A stretch of 17,877 bases of DNA from Burkholderiales bacterium (GTDB taxonomy: Bacteria; Pseudomonadota; Gammaproteobacteria; Burkholderiales; Burkholderiaceae_C): NCBI GenBank assembly GCA_947372225.1, contig CANBSV010000055.1:1-17877 (forward strand), written 5' to 3'. A program made the position numbers and the translations under genes. Of this stretch, positions 16,061-17,877 are shown piece after piece (within the stretch, counting starts at the first letter, position 1; each line of letters begins with the position of its first letter). The notes below the pieces were generated by a model. That model had not been told where the DNA came from. It was given only the letters and a program-made list of their open reading frames with translations, and ran no database searches.

Positions 16061-16182
16061 GTTGATCGATCGACTAGCGATGGATACACGATCTTGAATG
16101 GGGTACGTCGCCAGGCGGCAAGCGCTTTGTCAAAGCCATTGGCTCTATCGCAGATCGCGCTCAAGGTTGGATCGAATAACAT
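16057..16182 (-). CDS. 41-residue ORF coupled to lptG; possible lptF remnant
   Basis: The ORF begins MLFDPTLSAICDRANG and ends VYPSLVDRST, with TGA overlapping the lptG ATG (ATGA). AAGGGGG stands 6 nt before its ATG, the strongest ribosome binding site in the window, whereas lptG has none, so this ORF is probably translated and drives lptG translation. It sits where lptF normally lies between lptG and divergent pepA. Its first residues resemble LptF starts as I recall them (MLFxSxxR), but the remaining 34 residues show no transmembrane helix and no recognisable LptF sequence. The simplest reading is an lptF deletion that kept the start and the junction; a genuine leader peptide is the alternative. 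The product itself may have no function. Confidence 0.5.
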   Translation of the reverse strand: MLFDPTLSAICDRANGFDKALAAWRRTPFKIVYPSLVDRST

Positions 16183-16188
16183 CTGTTT

Positions 16189-16195
16189 CCCCCTT
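16189..16195 (-). promoter_or_regulatory. Strong ribosome binding site of the 41-codon ORF
   Basis: On the minus strand AAGGGGG ends 6 nt before the ATG at 16180-16182. It is the only good ribosome binding site near lptG, and thus probably serves the whole overlapping chain of short ORF, lptG, cbiX and cysB. Confidence 0.6.
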
Positions 16196-16210
16196 GATGA
16201 GCGCCCAATT

Positions 16211-17671
16211 ATGGACTTCCGACACCTTGTTTCTTCGCCCGATGCACTGTCGAAAGTGACAGCGGATGCCCTGCTGCTTGTCGTCCAAGGGCCATTGGCT
16301 GATGGGATTCTCGAGGCGCCGCTGGCGTCGCTTCTCGCGGAGGCTGTGAGCGCCGGTGACTTTGAGTTCAAGCCGGGCCGCTCGCTCTACGTGCACCGGC
16401 CCGTTGGGATGAAGGTGCCCCGCCTGTTGGTCGTAGGCGCAGCGGCTGGAGGTCTCAAGCCATTCAAGGCTGCTCTTGCCACAGGGCTGGGCCAATTGAA
16501 ATCGTCGGGTGCCAAGCACATTGCGGTAGCGGTAGCTGATTCAGCTGAACTGACTTCGCTGCACGCGCAGGCGTTTGCCGCCGCAGCTGCCGACGCGGTC
16601 TATCTGTATTGCCGGACCAAACCAAGCGCGCCTTCCGCGCCAGCCGTCAGCCGGTTCACCTTGATTTGTGGCAAGGCACAGTCGCGTGACATCGCTGCTG
16701 GGCTTCAGCGCGGCGCGGCTATCGCGGCCGGGGTGACTTTGGCGCGGGACTTGGGAAACTGCCCAGGCAATGTCTGCACACCGACCTTTTTGGCTGAACA
16801 GGCCAAACGCATGGTCAAGAGCCACGGTTTGAAGGTTGAGGTGCTTGATCGCAAAGCGGTTGAGAAACTGGGCATGGGTGCCTTTTTGGCTGTGGCTCAG
16901 GGCTCGAATGAGCCATTGCGCTTCATCGTCGCTCGATATGAGGGCGCCGCCAAGTCTCAGCCGCCGGTTGTGCTCGTGGGTAAGGGCATTACTTTCGACA
17001 CCGGCGGCATTTCGATCAAGCCATCCGCTGAGATGGACGAGATGAAGTTCGACATGGGCGGAGCGGCGAGCGTTCTTGGAACACTTTGCGCGCTGGCTGA
17101 GATCAAGCCCAAGATCAATGTCATTGGCATCATCCCCACATGCGACAACATGCCCAGCGGCAAGGCGGTCAAGCCCGGGGATGTGGTCACCAGCCTTTCT
17201 GGTCAGACCATCGAGATCCTCAACACAGATGCCGAGGGTCGGCTGATCTTGTGTGATGCGCTCACTTACGCCGAGCGCTTTAAACCGGCCGTCGTGGTGG
17301 ACATTGCCACCCTGACCGGCGCATGCGTGATCGCTCTCGGGCACCACCGCTCTGGTTTGTTCACGTCGGATGATGCGCTTGCCGCTGAATTGCTCAATGC
17401 GGGCGACGCGGTGTTGGACCCCTGCTGGCGCATGCCGCTGGACGACGAGTACGGCGAGGGGCTGAAGAGCAGTTTCGCCGACGTGGGTAATGTCGGACCA
17501 CGTGCCGGCGGGTCGATCACGGCCGCGATGTTCTTGAAGCGTTTTACCGGCAAGTACCGCTGGGCACATCTGGATATCGCGGGCACTGCTTGGAAGTCCG
17601 GTGCGGCCAAGGGTGGTACGGGGCGCCCTGTGGCGCTGCTGACACACTTCGTGTTGTCTCAGGTCAAGTGA
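16211..17671 (+). CDS. pepA: Leucyl aminopeptidase PepA (M17 family)
   Basis: A cytosolic hexameric two-metal aminopeptidase that trims N-terminal residues from peptides; in E. coli it also binds DNA at cer sites and the carAB promoter. The 486-residue length is normal. The N-terminal regulatory domain (1-170) precedes the catalytic domain, with metal ligands in VGKGITFDTGGIS (Lys, Asp) and MKFDMGGAAS (Asp) and the M17 signature NTDAEGRL. The final part GGTGRPVALLTHFV is typical. The start at 16211 (MDFRHLV) gives the family length; the upstream ATG at 16094 would add 39 residues overlapping the opposite-strand short ORF and is rejected. The ribosome binding site is weak. holC follows after 10 bp, the conserved pepA-holC order. 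Confidence 0.96.
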   Translation: MDFRHLVSSPDALSKVTADALLLVVQGPLADGILEAPLASLLAEAVSAGDFEFKPGRSLYVHRPVGMKVPRLLVVGAAAGGLKPFKAALATGLGQLKSSGAKHIAVAVADSAELTSLHAQAFAAAAADAVYLYCRTKPSAPSAPAVSRFTLICGKAQSRDIAAGLQRGAAIAAGVTLARDLGNCPGNVCTPTFLAEQAKRMVKSHGLKVEVLDRKAVEKLGMGAFLAVAQGSNEPLRFIVARYEGAAKSQPPVVLVGKGITFDTGGISIKPSAEMDEMKFDMGGAASVLGTLCALAEIKPKINVIGIIPTCDNMPSGKAVKPGDVVTSLSGQTIEILNTDAEGRLILCDALTYAERFKPAVVVDIATLTGACVIALGHHRSGLFTSDDALAAELLNAGDAVLDPCWRMPLDDEYGEGLKSSFADVGNVGPRAGGSITAAMFLKRFTGKYRWAHLDIAGTAWKSGAAKGGTGRPVALLTHFVLSQVK

Positions 17672-17681
17672 AGCGTTAACG

Positions 17682-17877
17682 ATGACCGAGGTCGAGTTTC
17701 ACGTCAACGTTGCCGACCGTCTGCAGTACGCATGCCGGTTGTTGCGCAAGGCGTCTCGCAAGGGCGTGGGCGTCGCTGTGACTGGCCCGTCTGTCGTGCT
17801 CAACGAACTAGACCGGCATCTCTGGAGCTTCGACGCTGAAGAGTTCGTCCCGCACGTCCGAGTGAGCGCTGCCGCTG
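17682..17877 (+). CDS. holC: DNA polymerase III chi subunit HolC, 3' end beyond the window
   Basis: Chi subunit of the clamp loader, linking it through psi and contacting single-strand-binding protein. The first 65 residues are visible. MTEVEFHVNVADRLQYACRL and the LLRKASRKG segment are typical of the N-terminal half of HolC, as is LNELDRHLWSFDAEEFVPHV. The start ATG is 10 bp after the pepA stop, with only a weak GTGAAG ribosome binding site, so co-transcription with pepA is likely. In many proteobacteria valS follows, which cannot be checked here. Confidence 0.93.
   Translation, partial: MTEVEFHVNVADRLQYACRLLRKASRKGVGVAVTGPSVVLNELDRHLWSFDAEEFVPHVRVSAAA

Noticed and set aside
16057..16371. 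Longer version of the short ORF upstream of lptG (start at 16371)
   Set aside because: It would run 160 bases into pepA antisense; the internal ATG at 16182 has a textbook ribosome binding site, so the short version is used.
16541..17647. Minus-strand 368-codon open frame opposite pepA
   Set aside because: Antisense shadow of the catalytic part of pepA with no recognisable domain.

Overview
The window is a GC-rich stretch of core chromosome from a betaproteobacterium, most likely order Burkholderiales and probably family Comamonadaceae. The evidence is the RpoD with a long Ala/Lys-rich N-terminus and an acidic insert, the short H-NS-like protein with a Burkholderiales-type C-terminus, the CysB-type LysR regulator beside a small CbiX, the LptG/PepA/HolC neighbourhood, and a FimV-like protein with the compact C-terminal domain usual in this family. 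Family assignments come from recognising protein sequences by eye; no database search was possible. I see no phage, transposon, CRISPR array, rRNA or obvious genomic island.

Layout. From 1 to 4461 the minus strand carries an H-NS-like gene, then dnaG (primase, GTG start), then rpoD (primary sigma factor, running off the left edge). rpoD has its own TATAAT promoter and a leader of about 266 nt rich in small hairpins. A run of ten G sits where the -35 box should be, and a 15-bp palindrome sits at the predicted transcription start. From 4639 to 6318 the minus strand carries argA (first step of arginine synthesis) and then yggX (iron trafficking/oxidative protection). hrpA, a full-length DEAH-box RNA helicase, diverges from argA across only 42 bp. 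Downstream are tRNA-Pro(TGG) and tRNA-Arg(TCT), a 252-residue protein I do not recognise, and a FimV-like membrane protein without a visible LysM domain.

From 16182 down to 13636 the minus strand carries a compact chain: a 41-codon ORF, lptG, cbiX and cysB, each overlapping the next by the four bases ATGA. The chain joins LPS export (lptG) to sirohaem synthesis and sulfur regulation (cbiX, cysB). pepA and holC run divergently to the right edge, the usual pepA-holC order.

The most interesting point is the lptG/pepA junction. In related bacteria lptF normally lies between lptG and the divergent pepA. Here only about 150 bp remain, holding a 41-codon ORF with a very strong ribosome binding site, a start (MLFDPTL) resembling what I recall of LptF starts, and an ATGA overlap into lptG, which has no ribosome binding site of its own. 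This looks like an lptF deletion that left a translational leader; a relocated lptF or an assembly error are the alternatives. Otherwise the window is ordinary housekeeping DNA, and I do not claim a new defence or mobile system here.
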